The notes beneath the pieces are model-generated. The model was not told the DNA's origin and searched no databases. It was given only the letters and a program-made list of their open reading frames with translations. Below are positions 1 to 12,104 of a stretch of DNA of 64,000 bases, piece after piece. Where the stretch lies: NCBI RefSeq assembly GCF_027409185.1, contig NC_084462.1:184502071-184566070 (forward strand). The letters run 5' to 3'. Within the stretch, counting starts at the first letter, position 1, and every line of letters starts with the position of its first letter. Source of the stretch: Cynocephalus volans (lineage: Eukaryota > Chordata > Mammalia > Dermoptera > Cynocephalidae). The position numbers and the translations under genes were made by a program.

Positions 1-219
1 CAGTAATGAACCCCTGTCACTGTGGCAGGGAGCCCGGGCAGTGTCCAGGAGGCTGCAGGAGGGGCCCGGCCTGGCCTCCGGGTGGGAAGAGCCCTGGTTC
101 TGGGCAGAGGCCAGCCGAGGACAGCTGCTATGGGAGGTGGTCGTTTACTCTCCTGACCAGCCACAGATCAGTGGCCCCTGCGGGGCACATACACCTGTAA
201 CTTCGCTAAAAGACTAAAC

Positions 220-850
220 CAAATGAGCACAGCCTTCTCACAGAAAACAAATAGAGCCAGGAGACGAGGGCTAGAACTCAGAACAGAGCCCAAAGCCCTG
301 CACACGGAGTGGGGCCTGGGCGGTGTCAGCAGCGTCCAGGCAGACTCCAGAAACTCCCTGAATTCTGTACTCCAGATGACTCAGAATATACGCTTCCCTA
401 CACGTGTTCGCAGAAAACCTGTTACATGGAGAGAGTTGGTAAATACCAGAGAAGCAGAAACTTTACAGGCAAGATTCTCTGACCATGATGCTGGATTTCA
501 AAAACCCAAGCCCTTAGAAATTAAACAATGCCACTCGAAGTAATAGTTTGAGCTAGAGCTCAAGACCACAGTAGCAGAATATTAGAGAATAACTTAGTGA
601 AAACGCTGCAAACTTTATACTGAGATTGTAGCCAAGGAAGCACTGAGAGGAAATTTCATAGCTTTAAACGTCGTTGTGCACTGAAAGAACATTGACCTGA
701 GCAACGGCATTAAAGTATCCAAGAAAGAACAGAGCGTATGAGGGAGGAAGCCCTAAAGTTAAATTACTTAACCCAGAGAAGTATTTTAAGAAATTTGGAG
801 TCTGACCAAGATAAAGTACAGCTTTAAGAAGTGTCCTGAGAGGGGCGTTC
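220..850 (+). mobile_element. Old L1 (LINE-1) ORF2-derived fragment in an MTA1 intron
   Basis: This AT-richer stretch stands out in an otherwise GC-rich intron. Phrases such as gagaggaaatttcatagc (about 650-667) followed by tttaaacg resemble the L1 ORF2 coding strand. It is heavily decayed, no reading frame survives, and its edges cannot be placed by eye. It lies upstream of the first MTA1 exon in the window. Family assignment is from memory of L1 consensus text and needs a repeat-library search. Confidence 0.4.
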
Positions 851-1019
851 TCAGCACCCCTGGGATGGGGCGTCAGCCATCTGTCCTGGCTTCTCTTCCC
901 CGGGGTCGTGCTGTCAGTCCTTTAGCTGGGGGGCTCCTCTCTGGGCCATGCCCCTGCCTCCCCCGTGAGCAGGGCCTGGCCCTCCCCCTGCCCTGCCTGA
1001 TGCGCCTTCCTCTCGCCAG

Positions 1020-4000
1020 CTGCCGTGGAAGTCGCTCACCAGCATCATCGAGTACTACTACATGTGGAAGACCACCGACAGATACGTCCAGCAGGTGCGC
1101 GGCGGGACCAGCCTCCTGGGCGGGAGAGCAGAGGACGTGGGCGTGCTGGGGTGGCTCTTTCCATCTCTTGGGTTCTGTGCAAGTTTTCGAATAACTTTAC
1201 ACATGTGTTCCCCGAGCGGCGAGCACTGGGGAGCCAGCAGTGTTCCCCCTCTCTGGGCGCTTCAGTTCGTCTCATCCACAGCCCCACCCTGGAGGGCCCA
1301 GCTAACGTCTGCAACCTTATTTTGTTTTAAGAAACGCTTGAAAGCAGCTGAAGCAGAGAGCAAGTTGAAGCAAGTTTATATTCCCAACTAGTAAGTACCA
1401 GCAGCCAACAGCCTATGATCCCTGGGGGCTGTCAGTGGCAGGGGTGGGTAGAGGGTGCTGGGTCACATGGGTCCTGAGGTGGCTGGGGGCTCCTGTGCTG
1501 CCCTGGTGTAGTGTTAGGAACGTCGGGGAGGGACCTGGTCAAGCAGTCCCTGGAGGGCACCTGTGGCCTGCTGTCGGGGGCTCTGGCCCTGCATTCATGG
1601 CCACCGTGTGTCAGTCCATCCTGGCCTCTTGGTGAGTAAGAGACACCAGGATTCCAACCCGTACAGCCCGGGGTTTGGCCAGCAAGCTGGGCTTTGTGCT
1701 CAGCACACAGAGAGCCAGGGGTGTGGAGCATGGCTCGACCCCCTGCAGCCACTTCCAGGACCTCGAAGGGGAGAAAGAAGGGCCTGTGCGCGGCAGGGGA
1801 TGCATGGACACAGGTCTGGGTATGGGGCTGGCCTGTGGCCCGTGAACCGCAGAGGCGGCCTGAAGGGTTTGTGCTCCTGTGACTCCCTCTCTTCTCTCCC
1901 CTTGCTCTTTAAGTAACAAGCCAAATCCAAACCAGATCAGCGTCAACAACGTCAAGGCTGGCGTGGTGAATGGCACGGGGGCCCCTGGACAGAGCCCCGG
2001 TGCTGGCCGGGCCTGCGAGAGTTGTTACAGTAAGTGCTCCGCCCAGCTCCTGCCCCTGGGCGGCAGGGCCACGCTACCTCATCCAAGGTGCCACTGTGGC
2101 CTGGCCTGGGAGTGGCCCACCGTAGTCAGGGCTGCCTTGGTTATGGGGTGTGGTTGGGGGAGCCTCTGGGGTATGCAGGGAGTTGACCCTTGGGTGGGGT
2201 GCCGGGGACCCCATCCTGCCCTGGGCCGGCTGGGAGGCCTGGGCGGGCAGTGACATTGTGGAATGCTCTCTGCAATCGCTGGTTCTGCTTAAGAATCCGT
2301 CTATTTCCAACTTTGTTGTCCGTAGCCACACAGTCTTACCAGTGGTATTCTTGGGGTCCCCCTAACATGCAGTGTCGTCTCTGCGCATCTTGTTGGACAT
2401 ATTGGAAGAAATATGGTGGCTTGAAAATGCCAACCCGGTTAGATGGAGAGAGGCCAGGACCAAACCGCAATAACATGGTAAGTGGGCTGCACCCGCCTCG
2501 CCTACCACACGGGGGCAGTGCGGGTCCTCGGCCCCCGGTCATGGCGCTGTGTCGGGGCGGTGCGCCCTCTTCCGCAGAGTCCCCACGGCATCCCAGCCCG
2601 GAGCAGCGGGAGCCCCAAGTTTGCCATGAAGACGCGGCAGGCCTTCTATCTGCACACCACCAAGCTGACGAGGATTGCCCGGCGCTTGTGCCGTGAGATC
2701 CTGCGCCCCTGGCATGCCGCCCGGCACCCCTACATGCCCATCAACAGCGCAGCCATCAAGGCTGAGTGTGAGTGCCCGCCCCGCCCCCGTCACTCTGTCC
2801 CTGTGGGGGGGGGGGGTGCAGCTGCTGCCTCAGCCACCGCCCCAGGAGAGTTCTGATCCTCAGGGCTCCCATTTCCTCCCTGGGGCCAGCAGTGGCAAGC
2901 CCAGTAGGAACACCCGGGCTGGGGTGCAGGACAGAGCCTAGGCTCTCTTTGAGGCACATAGCCCCTCACAACTTGTGGTCCCCCTGCAGGCACAGCCCGG
3001 CTGCCTGAAGCTTCCCAGAGCCCGCTGGTGCTGAAGCAGGCTGTGCGGAAGCCCCTGGAAGCTGTGCTCCGGTATCTCGGTAAGCTGGCTGGGCTGGCTG
3101 GAGTGGGGCAGGCTCACTTGCTGCTAATGAAGGCAGTCCAAGCCTCTTCTAGCAGACAGCCACTGAGCAATTGCCCGGGATATGGAGCTGCCATTTTAGG
3201 ATCCCGTGCACTGAGCCAGGCTCAGGCAGACCCACTGGGGCCCATGCTGCTCTCTGTCCCTAGATCTGGGGTCCTGCAGGATCCAGCCTCCCCAAGGCAC
3301 TTCCAACTGCCTCCCCATCCCAGTCCCCTGTTTCCTGGCTCTCCTGGGACAGCGTGGCCGTCCTGGACATCTGGGGTGCCAGGGTCTGGGGTGGGCACCT
3401 GCTGCCCACAGGGTAGGTTCTCCCTGAGCCAAGCTCCCCACCAAGGGCAGCACTCAGGCCTTTGTAGCCCTTGGCTGGGTGGGAGGTGCACACCTGGCCA
3501 GCAGCCTTGTGGGGAGGGGTCTTCCTACCTGTATAGGTCTGGGGACACCCAAGAACCTCAGCCTGTTCCCCTGGCCCAGCTACAGTGGCTTGTTCTGGGG
3601 GCTGGGCCAGATGTTCAGGGGTATGGTAGGGGTGCTCTCTGGTTTGCTGGGCTTGGGTGGGCTCATAGTTCGTTATCCCTGTGGAGGTGGCTTTCCTTCT
3701 GGAAGGTTTTTCTGAAGTCATGAGCTAAGTGTGCTTCATGCAGACACAAGTGGCTTTGTCACTGCTTGCTGTTTAGGGTCTCGGGCCCCAGGCTGGCCTC
3801 GCACTTGTCCTTTGGGAGGAGATGGCCAATGCCAGGGTCAGCCCTCAGTAGGGCGTGTTCTTGGCCAGGCAGTCAGTTCATTGTCTGGCCAGCAGCCAGC
3901 CCTCTGTAGTTAGCCCTGGGGCCCTGGGCCTGGGCCTGGAGGCCATCTAACAGGCCTGCTGTGTTTGCAGCCTGTATCTGGATCCTGAAAGCTGCCAGTG

Positions 4001-7000
4001 GTTGCCCAGTGATGTGGCCAGCTGGCCAGGGGCTGAGGCCATTGAGACTCTGGCCCCAGCGGTCCTGGTGTCCGTGTAGTGAGGATGGGCCGAGGCCATG
4101 GGACTGGGGCTGCCACTGCGGGGGTGTCCCTGTGACACTGTTCTGCTTGTGTCACTCTGGACAGAGACCCACCCCCGCCCCCCGAAGCCTGACCCGGTGA
4201 AGAGCATGTCCAGCGTGCTCAGCAGCCTGACCCCTGCCAAGTCGACCCCCGTCATCAACAATGGCTCCCCCACCATCCTGGGCAAGAGGAGCTACGAGCA
4301 GCACAACGGGGTGGACGGTGAGCCTGGGTTGCGGTGCCCACCTGGCAGAGGGCTGGGCAGGGTCGCTCGAGCGAGTGCAGCTACAGCCGGGGCTCCCCGT
4401 GGCCTCGCCCACCGTGGCACGTCTGTTGACTGTGTTTTCTCTCCCTCTCTCTCCCATCCCCTTGGGCGCTGCCAGGCAACATGAAGAAGCGCCTCTTGAT
4501 GCCCAGTAGGGGTAAGGCCTGGGGGCCGCTGGTGGGGGTGCTGCCGCCCAGCCCCGCTGTCGCGATGCCTGTGTGTGCTGTGCTGCGCTGCCTGCGTGTT
4601 GGTGGCGCGGTGGTGGTTCAGGGCACGTCCTGGGGCAGTCCACGCTGGCCCAGCCCCCCCCCCCATGCTTTTTCCACCTTCACTGGTCACTTGGCGAAGA
4701 GCCCATGAGCCCAGGCATGTGGCCTTAGTCTCCAGCCGGCACCTTGTCAGTGGACTGTCCTTGCACATGCAGCCCTGGTGCCCCCGCCGCCCACCGTGTG
4801 TCTGCCGTCGCGCTGTGACTGCCCGCATGCTGCCAGCCTCAGCTCTGGGGCCACCTGTGCTGTGCCTGCAGCCCTTGTGTGCGCCCTGCTGGGGGGAGGG
4901 GGACAGCAGGGCGGGTTGGGGTATCTACACAGGCTATGGGTGACTGAACTTGTTCTCGGTGCCGTCTTTCTGAGGACTGGCTTGGGTGCCCTGTGCTGGC
5001 TGCAGCAGGGGGCTGTGGGACCCCGGCCCCTCCAGGAAGAATGGACAGGACCTAGCCTGGGCATGCCAGTGTGGAAGGGAGGTGTTCAAGGCCGGGCAAG
5101 CACCAGGCCTGGGCCTCCCAGGGCGTGTGGGGTGCTGGCTGGCCCTGTGGGTGCACACAGTGAGACTGTGGGCCCACCCGCGTGGAATAGGGGCTGCTCA
5201 CACCTGGTGCTAGCTGAGGCAGGGTGGGGCTAGCAGGGCCTAGGAGGTGGCAGTGGGCAGCTGAGCCTTGTCCGTTGGGACACGTCCTCTCAGCTGCTTT
5301 TGGGAGCCTTGCAGGCCGCTGGGCACCCTAGCAGGCACGTCCCTGTGGGGTCAGCTGGCAGCTCTGCACTGTCAGGTGCCAGGTTCTTCCATCTCGATCT
5401 GTGAGGCCTCTCACCTGCCCTGGCCCTCTCAGTGCCCCTGCTGCCTCAATCTACCAGCCCCTCAGTGGGGGCTCCATATTGCCCCGGCCACACACACCTG
5501 GCGGTCAGCCTTCCCCTGGGCTGGCCTCACTTGTCTGCACCCCACAGTGGGGCACCCATCAGATCTTATGGAAATAGAAGTGAGTCCTCGTAGGCATGCA
5601 TCTCCGAGCTTTTGGTTTTATTTTCCGAAAAAGCTGTTAACAAGTTAGATAAGTGTCTGTTCATTCCCATTAAATTTTACAAAATCCACATATTCATTCC
5701 TGGCTGTGCGGTTCCCGAGGAGCATCCTGTGGTGGGCGCCCCTCCTGGGCGCGAGGGGAGCCCTGCACAGCCCTGTGAGGGGCTCCTGCTGGCTCCTGCT
5801 GGCCGGGGATGGGTCCAGTCTCAAAGGGGTCAGCCAGCCAAGAGGGAGGAGCCGTCCTGAGGTGCGGTTTGTGACTGGCCGCTGGAGAGGGACTGTGAGC
5901 CCTGGGCCAGCTGGAAGGAGGCAGCCCCTAGCCCAGGTGGCCCTGGCCCTGGGGGACATTGCCACGGAGGGGGTGGGGTCTGTCCAACTTGGCCTGGCGT
6001 TAGCTGAGCTCCGGGCAAGGCTGCTCCCCAGCCCTGTGGGGGCGTAACTCACTCCCTGCCTGCCCACCTGTGCCGCTGCTGCTGTGCGTCGCGTCCTCAG
6101 GCCCACGACGGGTGTGTGGCACTCGCTCTAATTCTAGCATGTGTTTTCTTCCCTCTGCCAACCCTCGTGCTGGTAGGCACTTACCTGGGTAAGTAGTTTG
6201 TGCTGGAGGCTGTCCCTGCCCAGGGGGGCTGCAGACCAGACGCCTAGGCCCCCACACCCAACTGGCAGAGCCAAGCAGGCTGGTGGGGGAGAGATAAGCC
6301 CGGGGCCCCCCAAGGCCTGAGTGGGCCACCCAGGGACACCCCAAGTTACGAGGCATCTTGCAGACGGAGTAGGGGCTGGACAGGCTTTTGTGCCTAAAGG
6401 GCGTAGACCTCAGTTGAGAGGCGTTCTTAGGACTGGCAGGATACTGGTGGAGTATACACATAGTGGAGTTGAGGGTGGCGCCCTGTCATCTTCAAGGGTT
6501 GGTCCTGCTGGGGGCCGGGCCATCCTGAGTCCTGCTCCTGCTTACCCGTGCTCACATAAGCTCAAGGCAGGGCTGGAGTGGGCCCGGCTGAGGCTCCAAG
6601 GCCATGTTGGGGGTGACAGGGAGCCTGGCCTGCCCTTCAGCCTGGGTTTAGCTTTGTCCTTTCGAGTCCTCGCCCAGCGTACTGTCAGATGGCTGGACCC
6701 AGGTGTTGCTGTGGGCCATGACTGAGTCACCAGCAGGGGCTTGGGGCTCTAGATGCCCTGGCCCTGGGTCGGGGGAGTGGCTCGGAGCCCTTAGAAAGAA
6801 GCAGGTACATCGTGGTCTCCCAGGGTTGGAGCAGTGCCATGGTGCAGCTGACCTGGGCTGATGTATTACAGCCTGCTAGGCGTCACCTGGCCACCATGTC
6901 AGCTGGGCTTTGTTTCTCAGCCCAGTCAGGCAGGTGGGTGGCCCATGTGTAGGGAGCACGCCATCAGACCCAAGACCTCCAGTCTCCTGCCTGGGGCCCC

Positions 7001-7899
7001 AGCTGGTGCATCTGCTACTGGCCAGGACAAAGGTGGCCCCGGATCCCCAAGAGCTGAGAGGCCACCTGGGCACCACTGTCTGGGCTAGGCTGGGACCAAG
7101 TGGAGCTGAGGTGCCTGCGTCTTCTCAGGCACTTCCTGGGTGTGGGCTGTGGCTTGGGGGTGACCCCCGAGGTTCCGTCTCTGGTCTCTGTCCACTGTGT
7201 CCCATGGTTGGCTCCCCCGGGACTCACATTCCATTCTTTTCTCATCAGGTCTGGCAAACCACGGACAGACGAGGCACATGGTAAGAGGGCGGGCCAGCAA
7301 TGTGGCACACGCTCACATGTATGGTCACGCAGCTCCCTCGGGGGTTTGGGAGGAGGCCCAGACAGCTGTGCCAGGTGCCATGTGGGAGTCTCGGGAGGCC
7401 TGGCCAGACCAGAGGAGGGGCGGACAGCAGGCAGTGCCCATGGGCCTGGCTGCTGGGAAGCCGTGCTCCTGGGTGCAGGTGCCTTTCCAGGTGGCCCCTC
7501 ACACTCCCTCCACCGCAGGGACCAAGCCGCAACCTCCTGCTCAACGGGAAGTCGTACCCCACCAAAGTGCGCCTGATCCGGGGGGGCTCCCTGCCCCCTG
7601 TCAAGCGGCGGCGGATGAACTGGATCGACGCCCCAGATGACGTGTTTTACATGGCCACCGAGGAGACCAGGTGGGAGCTTCCGGGGACGGGTGGGTGGGC
7701 ACAGCCACCATGTTCTGGCCCTCACCGGCCGTCTCTCTGCACTCACAGGAAGATCCGCAAGCTGCTCTCGTCCTCGGAGACCAAGCGTGCTGCCCGCCGG
7801 CCGTACAAGCCCATCGCCCTGCGCCAGAGCCAGGCCCTGCCGCTGCGGCCGCCCCCGCCCGCACCGGTCAACGACGAACCCATCGTCATAGAGGACTAG
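1020..7899 (+). CDS. MTA1: MTA1, metastasis-associated protein 1: C-terminal 401 residues (11 terminal coding exons)
   Basis: MTA1 is a scaffold subunit of the nuclear NuRD deacetylase/remodelling complex, binding HDAC1/2 and RBBP4/7. Coding exons, all with AG/GT borders, are 1020-1094, 1332-1390, 1914-2029, 2326-2477, 2578-2767, 2990-3079, 4165-4317, 4476-4511, 7249-7280, 7519-7670 and 7749-7899 (TAG 7897-7899). The joined frame is open for 401 codons. It begins in the SANT domain ([17 protein letters not shown]). A GATA-type zinc finger follows, with C-X2-C at fragment residues 79/82 and C-X2-C at 100/103. Next comes the basic helical region [20 protein letters not shown], a first RBBP4-binding region in the family. 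The C-terminus has the basic patch [10 protein letters not shown], the second RBBP4-binding motif [15 protein letters not shown], a proline-rich RPPPPAP SH3-ligand-like motif and an acidic end. The human protein is 715 aa, so about 314 N-terminal residues (BAH, ELM2, start of SANT) lie upstream of the window. Identity is certain at family level, and MTA1 rather than MTA2/MTA3 is favoured by the C-terminus and the neighbours. Confidence 0.97.
4512..7248 (+). other. MTA1: MTA1 2.7-kb intron between two micro-exons
   Basis: This is the longest MTA1 intron in the window, joining a 36-nt exon (4476-4511) to a 32-nt exon (7249-7280). It is mostly GC-rich unique sequence with no recognised mobile element. 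One short AT-rich island (about 5605-5700) interrupts it. Open frames inside are ordinary chance frames of GC-rich DNA. Confidence 0.6.
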
Positions 7900-8425
7900 G
7901 CGCCACTGCCCCCGAGGGCCTGCCCCGCTGACCCTCCGCCAGCCCCAGAGCGTCCCCACGGCCTGCACAGGCGGGGCGGCCCCCTCCCCGGCCAGACCGC
8001 CGCCCGCCCACCCGCCCTGTTTTGGTAGTGCCCACCTCCCGCCCTCACTCGCAGAGAAACGTGCTCCTCCGGCGGACACACCGGCAAGGAAAAGTGTGGT
8101 TTAACTTATTCCGAGAATGCCGAGGAGTCGTTTTTAGCTTTGTGTTTACTGTTTGGCTGGAGCAGAGAGGAGGAGCCGCCCTGTGCCCTGGCGCTGTGGG
8201 GCCTCTCGCCCGGGGGCCAGGCCCTAAGGTTTTGTTGTGTTCTGTTGAAGGTGCCATTTTAAATTTTATTTTTATTACTTTTTTTGTAGATGAACTTGAG
8301 CTCTGTAACTTACACCTGGAATGTTAGGATCGGTGTGGCCGGCCGAGCTGCCTGGCGGGGTTGGCCCCTTGTCTTTTCAAGTAATTTTCATATTAAACAA
8401 AAACAAAAAAAATCTCATAAAAAGG
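7900..8425 (+). other. MTA1: MTA1 3'UTR and polyadenylation signal
   Basis: About 0.5 kb of non-coding sequence follows the MTA1 stop. It starts GC-rich and becomes T-rich near 8240-8290. A variant polyadenylation signal ATTAAA lies at 8392-8397, followed by an A-rich stretch (8397-8433), so cleavage probably falls near 8410-8430. The next hundreds of bases show no coding signal. Confidence 0.75.
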
Positions 8426-11000
8426 AAAAAAAACAACCTGCCCCTCCCAGTGTCTTTTGTTTCCAGTCTCCCTCTTAGGCCCTTGGGCCCTCTCTGCCCC
8501 CAACACCTTTGCAGACCCCGGGTCCTCAGCAGGTTGGGACCTGGGACACCCTCCCCACATGGCAGCCCCCTGAGCCAGATGAATAGCCGACCCCCAGCAC
8601 AACCAGCTCTCACCAGGGCAGGCCCAGGGGCCACCCCAACCCAGACCCTCCTGGGGCCAGCAGGATGCCAGGCTGGTGGTTCTGCAAGACCACCCTTGGG
8701 AAGGTTGGTGAGCAAGTGGCATGGCAGCCATGGCCATCCCAGCCTCTGACTGGGCTCCCGGTTCTGCCGTTCTCTCACTCTGTCCCACGGCCTTGCCTTG
8801 CATGGGGGTTCGGCCCAGTGCCCACCTTCCAGATGGGGCAGCAAGGCTGGCCCCTGCTGAGGGCCTCCCCCACACAGTGCAGCTGTGCTGACAGCCTGCA
8901 TCTGTCCATGGCAGGGGCTGCTCCCACGCTGGACATAAAGCTGGTCCCCCTCCCTCCAGGACAGTTGGCACAGCTGGTCAGCGTGGCCCCTGGAAGCTCT
9001 GGGTCTAGGGCCCCCCTCCCGCACCTGGCAGAGCTCTGTCCCAGCTGTCTGAGGATTTCTGCCCAGAGTCTTGGGGCCTCCCCAGCAGGTGTGCAGTTTC
9101 CACAGTGAGAATTTGCTCAGATTTCAGCAAGTCGGTTCTCAGAAATCCTACCTCATTCCATCCCCCGTACACCCTAGGGACAGGTGCAGGCTGGGCCAGC
9201 CACCAGAGGGAGAGGTCCAGGGGACCGGCCTGGCTCCAGGGACCACCCCTCAGGCTTCCCAGAGAGGAGCCAGCAGGGGAGGGGAGGGCTTTTTGTCCCT
9301 CCTCAGCTCTGCCTCCTGCTCCCCCAGCTTACTCAGGCGCCCTGTGGTGTGTGGACATCTCAGCTGGGGAATGAAAATAGAAACCACTTCTGCTCCCTCC
9401 CTGCAGAGATAAGGGGGTGTCCTGGTCTCCCTCTGCAAGTCTGGGATGGGGCCCAACAGGGTGACAGGCCTGGGTGTTAGGGATGTGGCTACAGCATACA
9501 GTATACACCCCATCCACCCTCCTAGGGTCAGTGGGGCCCCTCCCCCAACTCATTCTAATCTGCAGTCTGCCCCCCACCAAATATCCCCCACTGCCCAAGG
9601 ACTTATCTGTAGTGTCTCAGCTGGGCCCAGGAGACCATGCCTGTGACCTCCAGAAATTCTGGGGGCCTTTTCCAGCCCTGGGTGCCCTGTAGCAGAGCTT
9701 ACTGGTCCCTACCTGCCATTTCCAGTGTCACCGGGACAACAGGGTGCATGAAGGCGGGTGAGCCCCAGGATACTCTGAGGCACCAGGGGAGGGGCTTGCC
9801 CTCATGCCTGGCCATCTGGCCCCTGCTTGCTTCCCTCACACCCTGACCTCCTTCACCCACCCCTCATCCTGTGCCCGCCCTGCCCTGTCACCATCCCTAC
9901 CTGTAGCTCTCTGCTACCTCGGAGATGGAGGCCAACGCCACTGCTCTGCATGCATTGATCCATTCCCCTTTCAGCCAGCCCCAGAATATCCCCCCCGAAC
10001 CAGCGAGCCTCTGACCTGGCCCAGGGGCTGCAGCTGGAGGTGGGCAGGGCAAGGGCAACAGGCTGGCACACCTGCCCCTCTGCACTGTGCCCTTCCCCTT
10101 CCCAGGGCATCTGGCCAGTGCTGAATGTCCTTCCTTAACTGCCACCCGCTGAGGGGCCTCTACCCGTTCACTCTTCAGGCAGTGCTGGGGACCTTTGGGG
10201 CCCCCTCCAGCAGGTAGTCTCCTGTAAGACACCTGTGCCCAGCCAGACCCGTCCTCCACAGCAGGCCCACAAATATCAGAAGTGGGGTGCGGTGCGGTCA
10301 GGGAGGGTGATGGCACTGGTCCCAGGGGCTCCCAAGCTGGATGGAACAGAGTGGGGAGCTGGAGAGGGCAGGATAATGGGCACCGAGTGGGGGCAGTGGG
10401 CCTGGGAGTCCAGCCTGAGCAAGGCGCGGGCTTTGAGTGCCCCCCCACCTGTCTCCGCCTCGGCTGGCATGGGTCCAGAGGAGTGGAGGGGGAGCTGGTT
10501 GGGCTGGTCAGTTGAGCTTCTGGGGGGGAGGGGGCACATGTTTCTGTGCTGTTGTCACCATGGAAATGACAGTAGCTGCTGGGTGTGTGTGCGAGGAAGA
10601 GGAGGAGGGGGGCCACTCCAGGGAGCCAGGCCAGGCCAGAGCCGCCATGAACACCAAAGGGACGGGTGCGGCCCACTCACAAACGCCTGGTGCATCAGGC
10701 ATAGGAAGCGGGACAGACCTCAGCGTCCACCACAGAACCTCGAAGACGCTGTGGAGGAATGGTGTCCAGAGTCCTCCGCTGCCCAGACTGGGCCTGGTCA
10801 CCGGGGCTCGGGGGCGTGTCTGTCCCCCAGGCCCGAGGCTCAGCTGGAGTCAGGAGGCTCAGAGAAGGGTCTGTGGGAAGACGGAGCCCCAGGGAGGACA
10901 CCTGTGGGTCCCGAGGGCCCCCTCTTGAGACCTTTTAGGGCCTTGTTCTGCCGGACTGCAGGATAGATGCAGGAAGAGGTAGGCGTGGTGAGACAGGCCC
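8426..11000. other. MTA1-CRIP2 intergenic DNA, no gene seen
   Basis: This is GC-rich, apparently unique sequence without recognisable exons, RNA genes or mobile elements. Near its right side, 10551-10568 carries GTTGTCACCATGGAAATG, a weak relative of the X-box-like motifs found closer to CRIP2. I see nothing else that can be supported. Confidence 0.5.
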
Positions 11001-11578
11001 CCGGTTGGGAGGAGGACTGGGGTCCCCAGGGGTCCCTAGGGCTGGCAGGGCGAGTGACTGCAGTCTGATTGGCAGGATCCCTCGCTCTCCCATGCTATAG
11101 GAGTCAGGGAGGCCCTGGTCCGGAGCTAGTGGGTCCAGAGGAGGGATGCGGGGGCAGGGCTCGGGCGGTCGGGAGACATGTCGATTGGAGAGTCAGCCAC
11201 GCACATGGCACAGAGGGCACTCCCAGGTGCCCCGTTCCTTCCCCTTCCCGACATCCCCACCGCCCACCGTCTCCCTGACGGCCCCGAGTGGGAGTACTTG
11301 GGGAACAGGCCTTCAGCGCGACAAAACCACCCCAGGTCCCCTCGGTGCCGGTGCTGGCCGCCCCCGTCCCCGCCCCCGGCTTTCCCACCCCCTCCGGCAG
11401 TTTCCGTCGCGCTGTTTTTGGAAGTGGCGGGCGCCGCTCCGTCCTAAGCCCGCCCTCCGCGCGCTCAGCCTTCAGCACCACAGACAGTGTTAGGGCGGGG
11501 GGCGGCGGGGACGAGACCAGGACAGGGCAGGGTGGCCGCGCCCCGTCCGGAATCCGAGTCGGCTCCCGCCGCCCGGCC

Positions 11579-11592
11579 GTTGCTATGGAAAC
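11579..11592 (+). promoter_or_regulatory. X-box/RFX-like motif GTTGCTATGGAAAC
   Basis: The 14-mer is an imperfect inverted repeat of the GTTGCC...GGCAAC type bound by RFX factors (left half GTTGC, right half GGAAAC). It sits about 525 bp upstream of the CRIP2 start codon inside the CpG island and is closely matched by a second copy 207 bp downstream. Confidence 0.55.
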
Positions 11593-11785
11593 CGGGCAAC
11601 AAAGGGAAGCGGGGCGGGCGCCGCGCGGTGGGGGTGGGGGTGGGGGGGTCCTCCCGGAGCCTGCGCCTCCTCCCCGCCGAGGAGCGCGACCGCGGCGCCC
11701 AGGGCCGGGCGTGGTGGCCCCCAGGCCCCCCTTGCTAGGGCTCGCCGCGGAGCCGAGGGGCACGGACCCCGCCGGGCAGCCGGAC

Positions 11786-11799
11786 GTTGCCATGGAAAC
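11786..11799 (+). promoter_or_regulatory. X-box/RFX-like motif GTTGCCATGGAAAC
   Basis: This differs from the upstream copy at 11579 by one base and is closer to the RFX consensus half-site GTTGCC. It lies about 320 bp upstream of the CRIP2 start codon. The two copies have the same orientation, which suggests a paired regulatory unit. Confidence 0.6.
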
Positions 11800-12104
11800 A
11801 GCCCGGGCGCGGGCGGCGCCGCCATCGCCGGGGCGGTCCCCTGTAGGCGCCACCTGGGGCGCTAGGGCCGAGGGACGCCCAGACGGGTCGGGCCGCCCCT
11901 CACCCTCGGCCCGCGGCAGGTGCGCCCCCACCCCCGCGGCGCCCCCAGGCGGCCGGCGGCCCGGAGGGCGGGGCTCCCGAGGCTCCGCCCCGGCCGCGGA
12001 GCCAATGGGCGCGCGGGCAGCCGGGAGGGCGGGGCCGGGCGCGGGCGGCGGCCGCGGGCAGAAGAGCGCGGGCGGAGGGCGCGGACGGACCGGGCGCAGC
12101 GACC

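Larger units (their letters stand above)
11100..12104 (+). promoter_or_regulatory. CRIP2: CRIP2 CpG-island promoter and 5'UTR
   Basis: CpG density rises sharply from about 11340 and stays high past the CRIP2 start codon, with many GC boxes (for example gggcggggc runs near 12000-12060). No TATA box is evident, as is typical for a broad CpG-island promoter. Two palindromic RFX/X-box-like motifs sit at 11579-11592 and 11786-11799. The transcription start cannot be fixed from sequence alone but should lie within about 100-200 bp upstream of 12105. Long open frames on both strands here reflect stop-codon depletion at high GC. Confidence 0.7.

Noticed and set aside
2501-2520. CTCF-like ccacacgggggcagtg in an MTA1 intron
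   Set aside because: It lacks the strongly conserved A before the G-run and has two core mismatches, so it is weaker than the sites reported.
7015-8079. 354-codon minus-strand frame over the last MTA1 exons
   Set aside because: It is antisense to two coding exons and an intron of MTA1, begins in its 3'UTR and has no recognisable domain. It is a shadow of GC-rich coding sequence.
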